From Ettlia oleoabundans (Eukaryota; Chlorophyta; Chlorophyceae; Chlamydomonadales), in the NCBI GenBank assembly GCA_019693395.1, contig JAAMXP010003575.1, positions 1 through 30,860 on the forward strand: a stretch of 30,860 nucleotides of DNA, in the 5' to 3' direction. The translations under genes were made by a program, and so were the position numbers. Below the pieces are notes generated by a model. It was not told the origin of the DNA, made no database searches, and saw nothing but the letters and a program-made list of their open reading frames with translations. Shown one piece after another: positions 28,477 through 30,860 of this stretch. How positions within the stretch are numbered: the first letter of the stretch is position 1; each line of letters opens with the position of its first letter.

Positions 28477-30834
28477 TCACGACTCGGCGCCTGCCTGGTT
28501 GTTGATTGCCTCCTGAGAGCCCCAAATGCCTTTTGCATCATAGTAGGCGCCCCCGTTTGGCCCATTGTGCATGCTCTGCAGGGCCAGGAGGTGACGGATG
28601 GCGGTATGTTCTGTCGGTTGATGGAGCAGTGGCAGACAGGCGTGAATCTACATAAGCGGCGGTGCAAGCAAGATAGCAGCCAAGGAGCCTCTCACATCCA
28701 CTCTTCTGTCGATGTGTGGCAGGGACCGCAGATGGTTTGCACTCATAAAAGTTATGGCTGCCCCGGCACAAGCAGGCAACATTTAGCAGGCAACACACCT
28801 GAGCACCAGCCATGCCGGCCACTCCATCCATGCTACCGCGCTGGGCCATGACGGTCGCGGCAGCAGCGGCGTTGCCGCCGTTGAGCTGCCAGTTTGAAAG
28901 GCTGTCCATCAGCGCGGCCATGTTGGCATCTCCGCCGTGCTGTGCCCCCAGGCCAGAGTGCATGCCGTGGGGCACGCCGTGGGCCGGTGGCATGGGCGGC
29001 ATGCCGCCTTGCACTGCGAGAAGGGAAGGGGAGGCGGGAGGATGGGGGCCAAGGTGAGGGACAGGGAGGTCTTGACGTGAGGGCAGGGAAATGGGCACAT
29101 GCAAACGTTCAAGCTCCCCAATGCGAGGCTGCTCAGACTAGATGAAGGTTCTGCTGTGCTTACTCTGCTGGGGTGCCATCTGTGCCGCCACGAGGCTCAG
29201 CAGCGCAGGGTGCAGGCCCATGCCGTCTGGGCCCGCGCCCCCATTAGGAGGCATACCGTAGCCTGCGGGCCCAGCCGCACCGTAGCCGGGAGCATGGCCG
29301 TAGCCAGCCAGCTGGGGAGAGGGCAGCGGTGGGCTGCCGCCATTGAGGCCTGCCATGGCCTGCAGCTGAGGGTTGCTCATGGCCTGCAGCATGGCCGCCT
29401 GCTGCTGCTGTTGATGGTGATGCTGGTCCAAGGAGGAGCGAGCGCTGCTCTGTTGCAGAGCGTGCAGGATTCCGTCGATGGATGAGCGTGGAGGCGTGGC
29501 CACCCCACGCAGCTTGCTCAGCCGTGCGTCCAGGGAGGTGCGCTGTGGTGCCAGACCCAGCTTGCGGGCCACTGCAGGACGAGGGATGGGGTCAACGTCA
29601 GGTGTGGGCAGGCTCAAACAGGCAGGGCAAGGAATCTCGAGAGTCAGCTCAGATTCCTGGCTGGCCACAGCAATCGCTGTTTGATTGAAATCCATGCCGA
29701 CAAAGAGGGCTTTGCACGCCTACCACAGCCCCACCCATGCCATGGACACCATACGCTGCACCCACCTGCGTTTGACATGCGTGGCGCGTTGCCCGAGGGG
29801 AAGGGCTGCTCATTGAGGGGCAGGCTGGAGGCGCCGCCAGCCAGAGCGGCAGCCGCAGTAGTGTTGCCACCCGGCCTGTTGCCTGGGGCCCACCCGGCGG
29901 CGGCCTGCTGATGCCGGGTGGCGAGCAGGCTATCCAGGGACATGCGAGGCGGCAGAGAGGCCGCCCCCTTTGCCTGCAGCATCGCCTTGGTTGTGGCGGC
30001 AGCTGCTGCAGCGGCAGAGGAGGTATCCAGAGAGCCACGCCCATCCATGGACAGGCGGGCCAGCGCGGCGGCAGCCTGTGCCGCTGCAGCCTGCGCCTGG
30101 GCCTGCTGCTGCTGGGTCAGCACCGCCATGGCGGCCGCCGCGTCGCTGGCGGCGGAGACGGGTGGCACCGCGTCGGTGCTGCGTGACACAGCAGGCGGCT
30201 CGGACATGGAAGACTGGGCGGGGGAGAGCGGCGAGTTGGAGCGGTCTGGCGAGTGGGGGGCGGACCCGACTTGCCTGCAGGAGAGCCGGGGGATGAGGGA
30301 TGTTCTGGTGTGAGGCCGGCGGCAATGCGCAGAAGAGGCAGTCGTGCACAACAGGACTCGAATCGTTGCCTATTACCTTACCAAGGCAAGTCAGGCAGTC
30401 TACTGCGCACTCTTCCTCGGCATTCACAAGGGCCTGCGATACTTGCTGCAATGACCCCAGCCTCAGCAAGTGCACAGACCAACACACACGCACCTGGACT
30501 CGCTTGAGCTGCGCGTCAGGCTGGTGCTGGACTGGCGGGAGCCGGGGGAGTTGGCCAACAGTGCGGCAGCGGCTGTCGTGCCGTTGGAGGTCGGGGGTGG
30601 TGGTGGCGGCGCCACTGCTGCCGCAGCCAACGCCGCCACATCAGCAGAGGTGCGCCCATCCTGTCCCTGTCCTTGGCCCTGGATGTTGTTCATGATCTCC
30701 TCGGAAGACAGACGGGTAAAAGCGGCGGCATCCGCAGACAACCGGGCCGCGTCGGCTGACATCCGGCCACCGGCAACCGCAGCTGCTGCCTGCTGCTGCG
30801 ACAGCGCCGCCGTCATCGCAGCAGATTGCGCATC
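28477..30834 (-). CDS. Unrecognised low-complexity protein with ten R-x-S-x-D motifs; 5' part beyond the window
   Basis: Family not recognised. Five exons are visible, 30834-30494, 30274-29766, 29571-29164, 29013-28799 and 28575-28477, joining in phase to 523 residues plus stop; an acceptor at 30835-30836 shows coding continues beyond the right edge. The protein is rich in Ala, Gln, Gly, Ser and Pro, with poly-Ala and poly-Gln runs, a His/Gln stretch (DQHHHQQQQQAAM) and a Met/Pro/Gly region. Ten short motifs R-x-S-[A/L/M/I]-D are spread over the first four exons: RMSAD, RLSAD, RTSAD, RLSMD, RGSLD, RMSLD, RTSLD, RSSID, RSSLD, RGSMD. The C-terminus reads SMHNGPNGGAYYDAKGIWGS and ends GAES. Most of it is probably disordered. 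Ser-rich tails of this kind occur in plant CCCH zinc-finger RNA-binding proteins, but no zinc finger lies in the window, so that remains a guess. Confidence 0.72.
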
Positions 30835-30860
30835 CTGATATTGGGTGTGTGGAGGGGGGG

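Noticed and set aside
28039..28851. 270-codon ATG-started frame on the plus strand
   Set aside because: It lies over the last exons and 3' UTR of the minus-strand repeat gene, shows no conserved motif, and lacks the intron structure seen in all real genes here.

Overview
The window looks like nuclear DNA of a green alga. Every gene is split by many short introns with GT/AG (rarely GC/AG) borders, most acceptors read ctgcag or gtgcag, and the products are plant-lineage proteins: an FtsHi1-type plastid protein, a plastid YbaB/STIC2 protein, a plant-type PGP synthase, AP2 domains, and a prolyl 4-hydroxylase with an ShKT tail. A short plant-like mitochondrial ATP synthase subunit e suggests a trebouxiophyte or other non-chlorophycean lineage, because chlorophyceans are known to have replaced the classical peripheral ATP synthase subunits. 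No bacterial, viral, transposon or CRISPR signal was seen. All exon borders were built by hand, from reading-frame continuity plus family similarity recalled from memory.

Layout. 1-1187 (-): JMJD6-like JmjC oxygenase, cut by the left edge. 2225-9930 (-): FtsHi1-like AAA protein, 19 exons, 859 aa, with a dead protease site. 10591-11070 (+): mitochondrial ATP synthase subunit e, 3 exons, 47 aa. 12093-19153 (-): transcription factor with three AP2 domains, 17 exons, 1035 aa. 19990-21528 (+): phosphatidylglycerophosphate synthase, 4 exons, 290 aa. 22066-23427 (-): STIC2/YbaB, 5 exons, 156 aa. 23723-27054 (+): prolyl 4-hydroxylase with ShKT domain, 12 exons, about 365 aa. 28477-30834 and beyond (-): unrecognised low-complexity protein carrying ten R-x-S-[A/L/M/I]-D motifs, cut by the right edge.

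Three divergent gene pairs share intergenic promoters: FtsHi1/subunit e, AP2/PGP synthase and STIC2/P4H. Three convergent spaces hold 3' UTRs. Three of the eight genes serve plastid membrane or protein biogenesis (FtsHi1 in the inner-envelope import motor, PGP synthase for thylakoid phosphatidylglycerol, STIC2 in thylakoid protein targeting). Whether this grouping means anything is unknown.

Most worth a second look: the R-x-S-x-D repeat protein, the triple-AP2 factor with its conserved-looking C-terminal islands, the inactive FtsHi1 homologue, two GC-AG introns, and a 16-nt exon that carries part of the P4H iron site. I found no clear case of a wholly new system.
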